Assembly (NCBI GenBank): GCA_037367405.1
Contig: JAZKJV010002618.1
Coordinates: 124,001-188,000, forward strand
Source of the DNA: Ottelia alismoides
Taxonomy: Eukaryota; Streptophyta; Magnoliopsida; Alismatales; Hydrocharitaceae
Reading direction: 5' to 3'
DNA length: 64,000 bases
The position numbers were made by a program, and so were the translations under genes. Below are positions 1 through 10,819 of the stretch, one piece after another. The notes beneath the pieces are model-generated. The model was not told where the DNA came from and ran no database searches. It was given only the letters and a program-made list of their open reading frames with translations. Each line of letters begins with the position of its first letter. Positions within the stretch are counted from its first letter, which is position 1.

Positions 1-1092
1 TGCACTGAGGCCCCTGAAGGTTTTCAAAATTACATTCCAGTCCCTGCCAGGCGACCCCACGTGAGGAGCACGTGTCCCGTAGAGAAATTGCATCCACCCC
101 CTGCACTATAGGTAGTTGCACATTAGTCCCTGTCAGTATGTTTTATTTTCAGCAATTTTAATTCTTGTAATTGCATTTATACCCTTGTCTTTGCACGCAT
201 ATTTAGCCATTCATATTAATTCATTTTTTAGTTGGGAAAATTACAATGTATAGCTTACATTGTCCTCTTCATTATGTGACACATGGCATATTTTTGTAAT
301 ATCAGTAGAATTTTCTATTAATTAATTGGACCCTTTTTGCTATATTTTACCCAATTTCACCTCTTAATTGATAGTAATTTCTCTGTGACTCCAAAAATAC
401 CCCAAAAACACATTAGATCTAGGATAATTAGCTTTACCTTGCATAAAAATTTCATCGCAAGTGCACGTATCCCGAGGCCTAAATAATTCCATTAATGATT
501 TTCTTAATTAATATTTAAGAGGTTCATTTCACATCAAAAGTAATGTTTGGTAATTTTCCTGGATTCCTCACCTTTAGATTTATCCAAGATAATTTTTATT
601 CCCAAAAAATAATGTGATTTGATATTTATTAAAATTAATTTAGTTAAAATCAATCTGCATTCATTTTTAATTCACAATAATTTTATTTATGTCAGAAAAT
701 TTCAAAAAAATTAGTGTAGCTTAATTTCATCCCATTTCATCATCTGGCCAAGTTTCGTAATTTTTGGACTTGATTTGATCACCTTTCTGAATTAACTTGT
801 AAACTGGCTAGATCTTGCATGTGTCTTGCATACAAAATCTGAAAAAGACCAAAAAAATTCTTCCCCGAAAATCAAATATTGGACTTTGCTAATAATTTAC
901 CTAAGGAGATAGCTGCCTCCCTGAGTTCAACCTTGGGCTTGCCCAAGTAAAGAAATTGCTTCTCGAAATTAATTTGCCTATAATTGAAAGTGGTTTTTGA
1001 CCTGCTCTTATTATCCGACTGCAACGAACGGCAACACATTAATTTGACCATTAATTTGATCGAATTAACAAGGGTAGTAAGGAAGCATTTCA
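1..1092 (+). repeat. E1 5' LTR, last about 1.1 kb
   Basis: Bases from 1 align with 13356-14434 of the right LTR, both ending in GGCATTTCA or a close variant. The LTR ends with CA just before the PBS. The right copy lacks a short duplication seen here near 1050 (two ATTAATTTGA copies). CACGTG motifs lie at 58-63 and 69-74. The remaining roughly 2.5 kb of this LTR lies upstream of the window. Confidence 0.92.
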
Positions 1093-1095
1093 AAA

Positions 1096-1113
1096 TGGCA
1101 TCGTTGCCGGGGA
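1096..1113 (+). other. E1 primer binding site, tRNA-Asp type
   Basis: TGGCATCGTTGCCGGGGA follows the LTR end after three A bases. It matches the 3' end of plant tRNA-Asp (complement TGGCGCCGTTGCCGGGGA) except for two adjacent transitions. This primer type is usual for Athila elements. It fixes the LTR end at 1092. Confidence 0.92.
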
Positions 1114-2801
1114 GGCACGGCTTAGGTTAATTTGCAGTACCTCAAAGTGATTGATCTTCTATCCCTGGGTAGTCTGACCCCCGGTTTTCTTGTGAATGTT
1201 TTCTGTCTTTTAATTTTTTGTATTTTTCGACTCGCTCTCTATCTAACCTCAAATTATTTCTGTGCGAGGAACGCGAGGAGTCAAAGATGCTTCGAGGAGC
1301 CTGCATTTTAATTTCTTGAGTGATTTGAGAGAACTTGTATTTTTATTCATTTTTTTCTCGCATCATTTCCAGCTGTTCTCGTTTGGGTTCTCGCGTGTGT
1401 AAAGATAGTGAAATTGTGTCCCCGTATGCTATGTGGATTGAATTGTAGATTAGACTTGTACTAGCGGCTTCTCGAGCCACTCTAAGATTTGCTTGTGCTC
1501 GTAAATTTTTAGTACCATACAATACACTTAAAAGACGCACTTAGACCGCAGATCTAGTCAAAATAACTTGTGCTTCACTCGCTAATAGAACAACCTGTCT
1601 AGGAGAAGATTTTATTGTTTGCATTTGCATGTAGTGTAAAAATTTCAATTCTGTTTTGCATCCTGCATAAAAGCAAAGGGATCACTGTAAGTCTTCTTCA
1701 CTCAACATAAGCATCATTATTTTTCATGCATCGGCTTTTCTCGATTTCTCTCTCTTGTTTTTCCAACTCAAGTTAAAGGAAATTGGGACTGGACGCTAGG
1801 CATGCTATGTGGATTGAACTAAATCAGTGAAAACTTAACTTAAAACTGGGACTGCTAAATATTATTGACCAAAAAATCAATAAAATTGGAAACTCTGCTT
1901 ACGAGAGATTAACCCCGACTTGTTTTCAGGCTGAGTGAGGGTACTTGAGTGTGTGTGAACACCTTATGGCAGAGCCCAAATCCCCGCCTTTCAGATCACG
2001 TTCCAACTGATCCTAGCAAATATCACGAGTTGAATATTTTCATGTTCATCGACTAGTACCAAGTAGCCTCCGCCTGTTTACAGGTAGTCAGGGGTGAACC
2101 AGCGGTACTCCGTGATAAGTTGCTAGTAACCCTTCGGGGCGAAGTTCCAGCATTGTCAGCCTCCGTCTGCTTGCAGGTAGATAGGGGCATGGTCTTTGAA
2201 TCCATCAACTTGGGATAGGAGCAAAAAAAGGAAGGGCGCAGGTATCTTAGGCGACTGGTTAAACAGGGAAGACGCATCCGGCTTTTTAGCCAACTTCCCT
2301 CTAGGCCATGTAACCTTTGCTATTTGCTTGAAAATCACACTTAAAATCAACCAGATTAATTGGACTCGGTTTTGGGGTCCTTCACCATGTTGAATGTGAA
2401 CCCAGGGTCTTGGATTGAATTGTTTGCTTTAGGTAGGAGTCAAATCCTATCTTCAGTTAGAAATTCCGATTCTTCTCGCCAAATCAAGATGAGTAACTGG
2501 GGGGATATCGACTCATTATTCACCAATCTCTCTTTGAGCCCCCTACGGAACTCTTCTTCACTGGTCCAAGCACAATTTGGACCAACCAGGACTCATGATC
2601 CTCTTGAGTCCCGGTTCCCTCACACCCAGGGTGGTTACTCCTCTTGAGTCCCGGTTCCCTCACACCCAGGGTGGTTACTCTCAAATCAACCCTTTCCTCT
2701 TCTCCGAGCTTACCGAGGAAGACCATCGCCTCGGTAAGAATCCCTTCCTTGATTTGACCTCTAACACAGACCATGTTTCATACCCAGGATTAGAGGACAA
2801 G
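1114..2801 (+). other. E1 untranslated leader between PBS and gag
   Basis: About 1.7 kb with no coherent reading frame, usual for Athila elements. It has short internal repeats: ATGCTATGTGGATTGAA occurs near 1426 and again near 1802, and an AGCCTCCG...CAGGTAG motif occurs near 2066 and 2158. A perfect 40-bp tandem repeat lies at its 3' end. The packaging signal and any leader RNA structure would be expected here, but none can be assigned by eye. Confidence 0.7.
2601..2680 (+). repeat. Perfect 2 x 40-bp tandem duplication in E1 leader
   Basis: The 40 bases at 2601-2640 are repeated without change at 2641-2680 (unit begins CTCTTGAGTC and ends GTGGTTACTC). The identity of the copies in an element whose other parts are mutated suggests a late duplication or replication slippage during reverse transcription. 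Confidence 0.97.
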
Positions 2802-4750
2802 ATGCCACCTAAGAAGCCACTGGATGAGGACCAGTTGAGATAAATTCTTAATCGCCTCGCCACAGCTGAACAACCAAATGCAGATCTCACAGCTAGAATG
2901 GGACATATGATTGTGGTAGGAGGAATCGACCGACCAATGGTTGACGCCTACAACCCAGCAGAGAACGAGATGCACAGTTGGTTGGCACCTGCGGTTCCCC
3001 CCGAAGCATTCGAGCTCAAGCCCCATTTCCTTAGCCTGCTACCGAAGTTCAACGGAAATGCCAATGAAGAACCTTATGCCTTCCTCAGAGACTTCGAGAT
3101 GGTTTGCAACAACCTTAGTCATCCTAGGGTTGAACAGGATTACATTAGACTGAAGGCCACCCCCATTTGCCTTAGGAGATAAGGCAGCACATTGGCTGAA
3201 GAACCTAGGAGTGATATGTACAACCTGGATGCAGTTCAAGGACCTATTCTTGAAGAAGTTCTACCCCCTCAGTAGGACTCATCAAATGAGAACGAATATC
3301 GCTAGTTTCTCCCAAGGACCCAGTGAACCATTCCATGAAGCCTGGGATAGGTTTAATGACCTAATTAAGAAATGTCCCTGCCAAGGCATTTCTAAGGCGA
3401 TCTTAGTCCAGACCTTGTTCTATGGTTTAACCCCGGAGATGCAGGGGTTAGTCAGTGCCACTTGTGGAGGAAGCTATCTGAACAAGAATGAGAATGTGGT
3501 GTGGAAAATACTAGATCAAATGGCGGAGACATGCAGGTCGCAGGCCACCAGGGCCTATCAGTTGTCTCCATCAATTCTATCCAATGAGACGACTAGGAGG
3601 ACTGTAGCAGATCTGACAGAGGACCTCATTCCCAGCATGGAGATGATAGCTGACAAGTTAACCATGGTCGAGCAGATCCACAAGAGGGTCACTGACTTTG
3701 AGTCTCTCTCACGTATGTCGAAGCAAGTGGAGGAACTCACTGAGAAGGTAGAGATCAAGCTACCTGCCCCTTCTACGCCACCTGTACCTGTACACCGAGT
3801 CCATCTTGTACAGGAACAGGCACCAGGGCCCCAAAATGGCTGGATAGAGGATCAGACTTACACCCAGCAGAACCAGCATGCACCTCCACAAGTGGAAACC
3901 GGATACGAGGAGCCTCCGTAGGTGTTTGAGATCAACGGGCTGTGGTACAGTCGTGACCCCGTCAGCAGGCAGTCGGGGATGGGGAACGGCCAGCCTCACT
4001 GACCTTCCCCAGCTTACCAGGAAACCAGCTCTGTCCCTGCACCGTGCTTTGTTCAGTCCAGGCCTGAACGAGGCTACCAGCTTTAGCTGCACCAGCAGCA
4101 GCAGTGCACATTCCACTCGGGCCAGCAGGGCTCGTCACCGTCCCATCAACAGCAGCAGTATCGGCATGGCCAGTAAGACCAGTATAGAACCTCATCCGCA
4201 AGTCAGCATCAGCCAGCCCAGCCCACCGAATTAGAGTCCCTCACCTTGGCGATCCAGACCCTATCTGATAGGGTCCAACAAATCCAGAATGACTATCTGG
4301 ATATGAGAACCGATCTGAATCGTGTTTCTCGTACCCAGGATCAACAAATGGCGCCAAAGACCTCAATTCCCGCCTAGGTTTAGGCCAACCCGAACAGCTT
4401 AACTCAAGTCCAGAACCAACCTCGTGATCAGATAACTCTTTATCTGAACATGAGACCCTTTCGTATGATAATGTGAACCATATATCCCTCAGGAGTAAAA
4501 GGATCGTGATCATACCTTATCGGGTATGAGCACCGAAGGAAGGAGCCGCCAAGTCTCTACCTGAGGAGAACTTGGAGTCAGAAGAGGAGCAGCACCACCA
4601 TCACGACCACTGGTAGAAGAAGGGGACTTCTGGATCCTCGAAGCAGCAACAAACCCGCAGAGAGCCCGACGAAACTGACGAAGAGCCCGCACCTCCATCT
4701 GAGGAGGACCATCCAGAAGTCGCAGAAAACGCATCACCGGTTTCACCACA
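2802..4750 (+). pseudogene. gag: E1 gag, broken
   Basis: Gag would form the virus-like particle of the retrotransposon. The likely start is the ATG at 2802 (MPPKKPL). An in-frame TAA follows after 13 codons, the frame then stays open to 3182, a frameshift near 3170-3200 moves it to the frame open at 3211-3921, and more stops follow (TAG near 3919 and others to about 4380). The gag core is recognisable by FELKPHFLSLLPKFNG near 3010 and by WMQFKDLFLKKFYPLSRTHQ near 3230. The 3' part is rich in Q and H (about 4080-4200), then predicts a short helical stretch (LAIQTLSDRVQQIQ). I see no CCHC zinc knuckle. The frame runs toward the protease with an acidic, S/Q-rich linker (4680-4810). Family assignment is firm; exact end is not. 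Confidence 0.85.
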
Positions 4751-5963
4751 GCATTTTCCTTTTAGTCAGAGTCAGAGTCAAAGTCTGTTTCAGAGTCCGA
4801 GTCTTGTACAGATGTCAGTTCCCGCTTTGAGTGAAAACATTTCAGTTTCAGAAGTTGAGTTGGAGTCAATAATCCCTTTCCCCCGAGCTCTTAAGGGTGG
4901 AAAGAACAAAATTAGAAAAAAATCCAAAAAAGATGACCCTGAGATGGCAGAGTTCTGTAACAAATATATCAAGGTCACAATCCCCTTTGACAAGTACGTG
5001 GAAATGACACCTGCATTCCAAAAATACCTAAAGGTGAGATGCACACCTACTAGGGTTAGCAGGAAGACCAAAAGCCATGTTGAGAAACACGTTCTGTCAG
5101 TAGCCACGACTTGTGCAATAAAGAACTCGTTTCTAAGGAAACGAAGAGACATGGGTGCACATTATGTAGTGAGTTATGTCGATGACATTGCGTTTGCACG
5201 TACTCTCCTAGACAACGATTCCTCAATTAACTTAATGCCTAAAGTCCTCTATGAGCGGCTTAATCTCGGACCTCTTAGGAAATCTAGAGCCCTCCTTCAG
5301 TTCGCTGATAAATCAACCAAGAGGTCCCAAGGAGAATTGAGGAATGTTGTCATCAAAGTCGAGGGTCAGGAATACATGGTGGACTTTACTGTCCTAGATA
5401 TGGAAACCCCTCGTAATTGGAGAGATTCCCAGATGATCTTAGGAAGGCCCTTCCTCAGAACAACGAGGGCCTTGTTTGATTACAAGATCAGAAAGATCCA
5501 GTTCCAAACTCCAGGCGAATATGAGGAACTTGAGATGAAGCAGACCAGATGGCAGAGAACGGATTCCGAATCCAACACCGAGTACTCTTCATCCGAGGCA
5601 GACTACAACTATGAAGACACAGTTGGGCCATGGAGACAGAACCCAGCCAGCACCAATGAGTCCCTCCCCTCCGGAGATGATCCAGTGCATGAGTCAGTTT
5701 GCAAAGTCCTCAAAAACGGGTACAACTCAGAACCTGCATCCCCCTACATCTTCGATGACTTAGAAGCCCAGTTGGGCTTGTCAGTCCTTCCCTCTTTAGG
5801 AAAATATAAGATGAGGATGACGAGTTGGACGTGGCTTTCGCTGATCGCATGGAGACCTTTGACGATCTGACTCCAGAGCTGAATAATTTAATGGCAGTAT
5901 TTACAGAGAAAGATCCAACCTCTTCCAATACTGAGCCAGATTCGATTGAGCCAGATTTCTGAG
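4751..5963 (+). pseudogene. E1 aspartic protease region of pol, decayed
   Basis: The open frame 4812-5870 holds the linker typical of Athila pol and the pepsin-like retroviral protease fold. The active-site region reads LLDNDSSINLMP, where relatives have D-L-G-A-S-I-N-L-M-P, so the catalytic D is present but the following G is D. The second conserved block MILGRPFLRTTRA is intact. The enzyme would cut the gag-pol polyprotein. A frameshift near 5815 and a TGA near 5960 break the link to RT. An acidic spacer with many E, D and S residues (about 5560-5800) separates the protease core from RT. Confidence 0.85.
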
Positions 5964-5979
5964 ACGATCACACCTTACC

Positions 5980-7110
5980 TGAGCTCAAGCCTTTACCCAT
6001 AACACTGAAATACGCCTTCCTTGCAGGTCAAGAGAAGAAATATCCGGTCGTCATCAGTTCACGATTGACCGAGGAGCACGAATCTCGCTTGCTAGAGATC
6101 CTGGAGAAAAACGGCAAGGCAATAGGCTGGAGCATTCCCGATCTCCACGGGATAAATCCCGCTCTGTGTTCGCACCATATCTACTTAGAGAATGAAGCCA
6201 AGCCCTCTCATGAATTCCAACGTCGTTTGAATCCAAATTTACAAGAGGTGGTGAAAAAGGAGATAGAGAAATGGTGCAACGCGGGTTTCATTTATCCTAT
6301 CTCCGACTCAAAATGGGTGGCCCCGATCCATGTGGTCCCGAAAAAGTTAGGAATTCAAACAACCATCAACGAGGATGGAGAGAAGATCGTGACGCGAGTA
6401 CCCACGTCGTGGCGCGTTTGTGTGGATTACAGACGCTTGAATGCCGCGACGAAGAAGGATCATTTCCCCTACCATTCATTGATCAGATCCTAGAGTGACT
6501 GGCGAGGAAAGAATTCTTCTGTTTCTTGGATGGGTTCTCTGGCTACAATCAAATAGCCATAACTCCGGAGGACCAGGAAAAGACAACGTTCACATGCCCC
6601 TTTGGTACCTATGCTTTCAGGCACATGCCTTTTGGGTTATGCAATGCTCCAGGTACTTTTCAAAGGTGCATGATTGCTGTATTCACCGAAATAGTTGGCG
6701 AATTCCTGGAAGTCTTCATGGACGACTTCTCGGTCCATGGCAATTCCTTCGATTCCTATCTTAGGAATCTAGACCGAGTCCTCAGACATTGTTGTGAGGT
6801 TAATATGGTGCTCTCCTGGGAGAAAAGTCACTTCATGGTGACGGAGAGCATTGTGTTGGGGCACGTCATCTCCAAGAGAGGAATGGAGGTTGACCCTGTC
6901 AAGGTGGATGTGATCAAACGACTCCAGCCACCAACCAACGTCAAGCAGTTGCGGTCGTTCCTCGGGCATGTCGGATTTTATCGGACATTCATCAAAGATG
7001 TTTCTAAGATTGCCCGACCATTAACTGAGCTTTTAGGCAAAGTCATGGAGTTTTTTGTTTATCACAAATGTCTTGAGGCCTTTAAGCTATTGCAAGGAAT
7101 GATCATGGAC
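5980..7110 (+). pseudogene. pol: E1 reverse transcriptase domain
   Basis: Reverse transcriptase copies the element RNA into DNA. The region opens with LKYAFL at 6005, a landmark just before RT in Athila pol. RT blocks follow: IPDLHGINPALCSHHIYLE, WRVCVDYRRLNAATKKDHF, then FLDGFSGYNQIAITPEDQEK and MPFGLCNAPGTFQRCM. The catalytic motif reads FMDDFS (near 6716), as in other Ty3/gypsy RTs. The FLGHVGFYR block of the thumb is at about 6958. A frameshift near 6465 and a TGA at 6496-6498 interrupt the domain, after which the frame is open from 6499 to 8118. Confidence 0.94.
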
Positions 7111-7560
7111 GCACCTATCCTACAAGCCCCAGATTGGTCTCAACCCTTTGAGATCATGACAGATGCATCAGATTTCGTTGTTGGGGCTGTGTTAGGACAA
7201 AGGAGAGATGGAGTCTCGTTTGCAATCCACTACGCAAGAAAAGTGCTTGATACCGCTCAGCGTAAATATACAGTTACGGAAAAAGAGATTCTTACGGTAG
7301 TATTTGTCTTGGACAAGTTCAGATCTCACTTAATTGTATCCAAGGTAACTGTGTTCACTGACCGTACGGTGCTACGATACTTGATGGAGAAGAAGGACGC
7401 GAAGGCACGTCTTCTTCGATGGATTTTGCTTATCCAAGAATTTGATTTGGATATTCGTGATAAACCTGGAAAGAAGAACGTAGTAGCCGAACACCTCTCT
7501 CGTCTCGAAGATATCAATACTTCCGAGGACTCACCAATTCGAGACTCCTTCCCTAACGAG
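7111..7560 (+). pseudogene. pol: E1 RNase H domain
   Basis: This part lies within the long open frame ending at 8118. RNase H removes RNA from the RNA-DNA hybrid and leaves the PPT primer. IMTDASDFVVGAVLGQ holds the first catalytic D, followed by TEKEILTVVF with the E, and VFTDRTVLRYL with the next D. The end block NVVAEHLSRL is typical, with VA(D/E)HLSRL in relatives. The domain itself is open; only the surrounding frame is broken. Confidence 0.93.
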
Positions 7561-8929
7561 TCGATTTTTGTGGTCGAGTCTCTCCCATGGTATGCCAACA
7601 TCATGAACTATCTTGTCTCCAAGAAGGTTCCGGGATGTTGGCCCAAGAGCCACATTGACCGACTGAAGTCGGATGCTAGACACTACCATTGGGAGGATTC
7701 AATCCTTTTCTTTGAAGGACCAGATTGTGTCTGGAGACGGTATATTCCTCAAGAGGAATACCAGAGTGTCCTATATTTATGCCACAACTTGGAGGGAGGA
7801 GGACACCACTTTGGGAAGAGGATCGCATGGAAGGTACTTCAATGTGGCTTTTACTGGCCGACTCTGTTTCGCAATGCCATCATCTTTGCGAAGTCGTGCC
7901 CAGTATGCCAGAGAATGGGAGGAACCATATGGTCCAAGGATGAGATGCCTATGCAGCCTGTCATCATTTGTGATGTCTTTGACGCATGGGGCATCTATTT
8001 CATGTGCCCATTCCCTGTGAGCCACGGATTCGAGTACATCCTTCTTGCGGTAGACTACCTGTCGAGGTGGGTGGAGGCTTATCCCAACCCGAGCCGCAGA
8101 CAGCAGGACTATCTGTAAATTCATCAGAGATCATATCATCTCTAGGTTCGGGATCCCCAAAATGATGATATCAGATGGGGGTAGCCATTTTGTGAACCGG
8201 GAGGTGAAGAAACTCCTGAAGGACTACGGCATTGAGAACCGTATCGCTAGCCCTTACCACCCACAGACTAATGGTATGGCTGAGGTGTCGAATCGGGAGG
8301 TGAATACTACATTGCAAAAGCTTGTCCGCCCAGACAGGAAGGACTGGTCTCAGATCTTTGATCAGATCCTATGTGCGTATAGGACATCTTACAAGACACC
8401 GTTAGGAACCTCCCCATTCCGAATGATATTCAGAAAGTTGTGCCATTTGCCTCCAGAACTAGTGCACAAATCGAAATGGGAAATAAAGAAGGTCAATTGG
8501 AACACGCACCTTGGGCAGAAGCAGAGAGATATGGATCTGAATGAGCTTGTGGAAATCAGAAACCATGCATATGACAACAGTGTGGTGTACAAGGACAAGG
8601 TTAAGCGTTTGCACGATAGATATATCAGACGAAAGATCTTCGTTCCTGAACATAAGGTATGGTTGTTTAATGCTAGGCTGAAGATCTTCCAAGGCAAGTT
8701 GAAGTCCAAGTGGACAGGCCCATTTGTCGTCCGTACGGTGCATGATAGTGGATGTGTCGAGATCTCAGATCTCGCAGATAACACACCGACATTCCTGGTG
8801 AATGGACAAATGTTAAAACACTTGGTCGAATCTAATGAGCAGTTAGTCCATGTTGAGGAGATTGTATTCATGCACGAGACAGATTCAGCAGATACACCTC
8901 GAGCCGCGCATGAGACCTTGCAGCAGTGA
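7561..8929 (+). pseudogene. pol: E1 integrase, frameshifted, first catalytic D replaced
   Basis: Integrase inserts the cDNA into the host chromosome. The HHCC zinc-binding part is at about 7770-7920 (CHNLEGGGHHFG, then CPVCQRMGG). In the core, the usual G-I-D-F-M-G-P-F motif reads GIYFMCPF near 7990, so the first catalytic Asp is Tyr. The second Asp (ISDGGSHF) and the Glu (GMAEVSNRE) are kept, with 35 residues between them. A frameshift near 8118-8160 divides the core. The C-terminal part with KLKSKWTGPFVV resembles the GPY/F module. The frame ends at 8929, about 130 bases before the first hairpin of the 3' array. No env-like frame follows. Confidence 0.93.
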
Positions 8930-9062
8930 GCTCTAGCCATCAGCAACATCTTGAAAGATTCAGACCGACTCACTTGTATATATCATCATTCCTGTACATT
9001 CTATCCTTTCTCCCCCCGCAACTCTAGTAACTCATCTCAGCGTCATTGATCACCATCTTGGA

Positions 9063-9094
9063 CTATACTTAGGATGACTAGATCCTAAGTATAG
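9063..9094 (+). repeat. E1 hairpin 1 of 3' array
   Basis: CTATACTTAGGAT (9063-9075) pairs perfectly with ATCCTAAGTATAG (9082-9094) around a 6-base loop. Six G bases end the right arm. Confidence 0.95.
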
Positions 9095-9165
9095 GGGGGA
9101 TGAGCCACCTGAAGCTGTTCTCTGTACATCCTCCAGATCACATCGGTCATCATACTCACTCCAGT

Positions 9166-9203
9166 CCTATACTTAGGATGACCTGAGCCTAAGTATAGGG
9201 GGG
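9166..9203 (+). repeat. E1 hairpin 2 of 3' array
   Basis: CCTATACTTAGG (9166-9177) pairs perfectly with CCTAAGTATAGG (9188-9199), loop of 10 bases, then a G-run to 9203. It begins 103 bases after the start of hairpin 1. Only the arms resemble hairpin 1; loop and spacer differ. Confidence 0.95.
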
Positions 9204-9273
9204 ACCGATGGCCGCATTGTATATTCATCCCTTTCTCTTCTTGACCTCGTCCGCCCCATTTTTTTATCTTCTT

Positions 9274-9309
9274 CTACACTTAGGCTGCCAAAGCCTAAGT
9301 ATAGGGGGG
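9274..9309 (+). repeat. E1 hairpin 3 of 3' array
   Basis: CTACACTTAGGCT (9274-9286) pairs with AGCCTAAGTATAG (9292-9304) with one C-A mismatch and a 5-base loop, followed by G bases to 9309. The GGAT/ATCC pair of hairpin 1 is changed here to GGCT/AGCC on both arms, a compensated change that keeps the stem. Confidence 0.93.
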
Positions 9310-9343
9310 TGGAGGGGCTTCTATACTTTTGTAATTTAGCTCT

Positions 9344-9419
9344 CCTATGCTTAGCACGAGCTATGTTTTTTTCCTCGCTTTTCGTGCTCTGAGGACATAG
9401 CACACGCTAAGTAAAGGGA
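9344..9419 (+). repeat. E1 terminal, longer hairpin of 3' array
   Basis: CTATGCTTAGC (9344-9354) and CTATGT (9361-9366) face ACATAG (9395-9400) and GCTAAGTAAAG (9406-9416). The short helix is perfect and the outer one has two mismatches. AGCACGA (9353-9359) and TCGTGCT (9382-9388) form a competing inner helix. The block GAGGACATA just before the right arm is also present in the last unit of E2 and E4, and a palindromic TATATA stretch follows in all three. Confidence 0.8.
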
Positions 9420-10807
9420 GAGTGTATATATTACATATATACTTTACCCATAGCTCGTACTTTCACGTATATTTGTATAGATTTCATAATAATTATGGGC
9501 TGGGTAAAATTTGGAGAAATTTTTTGTAAAATACACTTGTATAATCTGTATAATACTCTTGTAAATTGTTATAACATAGAAGGTATACCAAATAATCGAG
9601 AAAAAAAATCAAAAATCAAAGGCTTCTTATTTACTCTTTCATATCATCTCTACATCAGAAAAGAAAGAAAAAAAGTCTTACATTTCATTCATAGCATGAC
9701 ATCTGCATCTCATCCGCATATCTTGCATATGCAAGGTGAAAAGCTAGTGGGTTCTGAGCCAAGTTATAAATAGATGTTGAGGAAGGACTTGATTTGACCT
9801 TAATCCACCTAATCTCATAGGAACCTTATAGGAACTCGAGTTAAGATTTTTCAGGCCAAGTGATTTAATTCTTTGAGTCCGCAAGTCTATATACGCATGT
9901 GATCTTTATTAGTCTAAGTAGAATATCTCTTGCACATACATGATTCTTTTAGACAATGACCTAACTTGGATAAGCACAATGCACGTATCTCTTCATTGAT
10001 GAGATGGTAAGGAAGTAGAATCCTTTAGCTTTGAGTAGCACACGGGTGGAAACATCCGTCCTCCTCTAGGGAGGGTAGTGCATCTCAACCTAGTTTGGTG
10101 GTGTTGACGTCTGAGGACAGGATGTTGTGGGTTGCAATAATGCTTCAAAAGAGGGATAGTCTACAGGCTCAAGAGGAAAAACTCCTGATGTACATGCTGC
10201 ACCCTATATATAGTTCGAGAAAAAATATATATTTATTGCAAAAACTCCAAAAAATCAGACAAGACCAAGTGAAAACAAAATACCTGTCGGAGTATGTATA
10301 GTAGCAAAGAAATGCAACTGGATGACTTGGCTACACTGGTCGGGCATCCCGAGATAGGTAGCTACACTGGCTACCGTCCATTCTTTTCTCCACCCCCTCC
10401 TCTTGAGTTGGTCGCACTTGAACTTAGAAGGGTATACCCTGCTCCTCGAGGAAAGAGTTACTGGATCGGGTTATTTGAGTTACCTTGTTAGAGGAGGTTG
10501 TTTCTGAGCCATTTCTGATGTGGAGAGTTCCATTTCACTTACTCAGTACAAGCAAGAATCATAGTCATCAGAAATTTACATCTGAGGATTTGTTCTGACC
10601 TGACTGTTGAGGCGTCTTGAATAGAAGACTTGTGGAACTTGAAATCTGTTAGGTCTTAAATTCAGATCCCAATAAGGTTCCGCCACACAATTAATCCAAA
10701 GGTTGAGTCAAACTCCATTTTCAACTTTTGTTCATGACCTTGGTAGGGAACCCAAAATCATATCACTCTTGCATTTCATTTTAGTTGCTCGGGGATGAGA
10801 AAGGTTT
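9420..10807 (+). other. E1 conserved 3' non-coding domain
   Basis: Nothing in this 1.4 kb resembles a known env or other protein. After a TTTGTAAAAT-like AT-rich stretch (about 9510-9570), blocks align by eye with the same place in E2, E3 and E4: GACCTTAATCCAC near 9797, a block near 9960-10130, and the segment around 10310-10470 holding two GCTACACTGG copies. Blocks are kept although the elements are strongly diverged, which suggests a function in the element's RNA or DNA. Confidence 0.75.
10122..10301 (+). CDS. Short conserved reading frame in E1 3' domain, function unknown
   Basis: ATG at 10122 opens a frame of 59 codons before the stop, beginning MLWVAIMLQKRDSLQAQEEK. E2 has a matching frame with MLWVAIKLQKRDSLLVKEEK at 34085, and E4 and E3 show the same region with substitutions or a stop. 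After about 35 codons the similarity fades and the composition is AT-rich. This could be the remnant of a lost additional frame, or a nucleotide motif that happens to be open. I recognise no domain, signal peptide or membrane segment in it. It is listed as a candidate only. Confidence 0.35.
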   Translation: MLWVAIMLQKRDSLQAQEEKLLMYMLHPIYSSRKNIYLLQKLQKIRQDQVKTKYLSEYV

Positions 10808-10819
10808 AAGTATAGGGGG
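10808..10819 (+). other. E1 polypurine tract before 3' LTR
   Basis: AAGTATAGGGGG stands one base before the TGATGAAT start of the 3' LTR. It would prime plus-strand synthesis. It is not pure purine (contains TAT), as often in plant elements. The same string forms the right arm of the hairpins upstream. Confidence 0.85.

Noticed and set aside
8389..8973. Reverse-strand frame of 194 codons across E1 integrase
   Set aside because: It is a shadow of the integrase frame, with no known motif.
9063..9309. Hairpin array as a CRISPR array or as MITE insertions
   Set aside because: The units are palindromes with variable arms, not direct repeats with spacers of one size, and this is plant DNA. The same array at the same place in three elements, without TSDs, speaks against MITEs.
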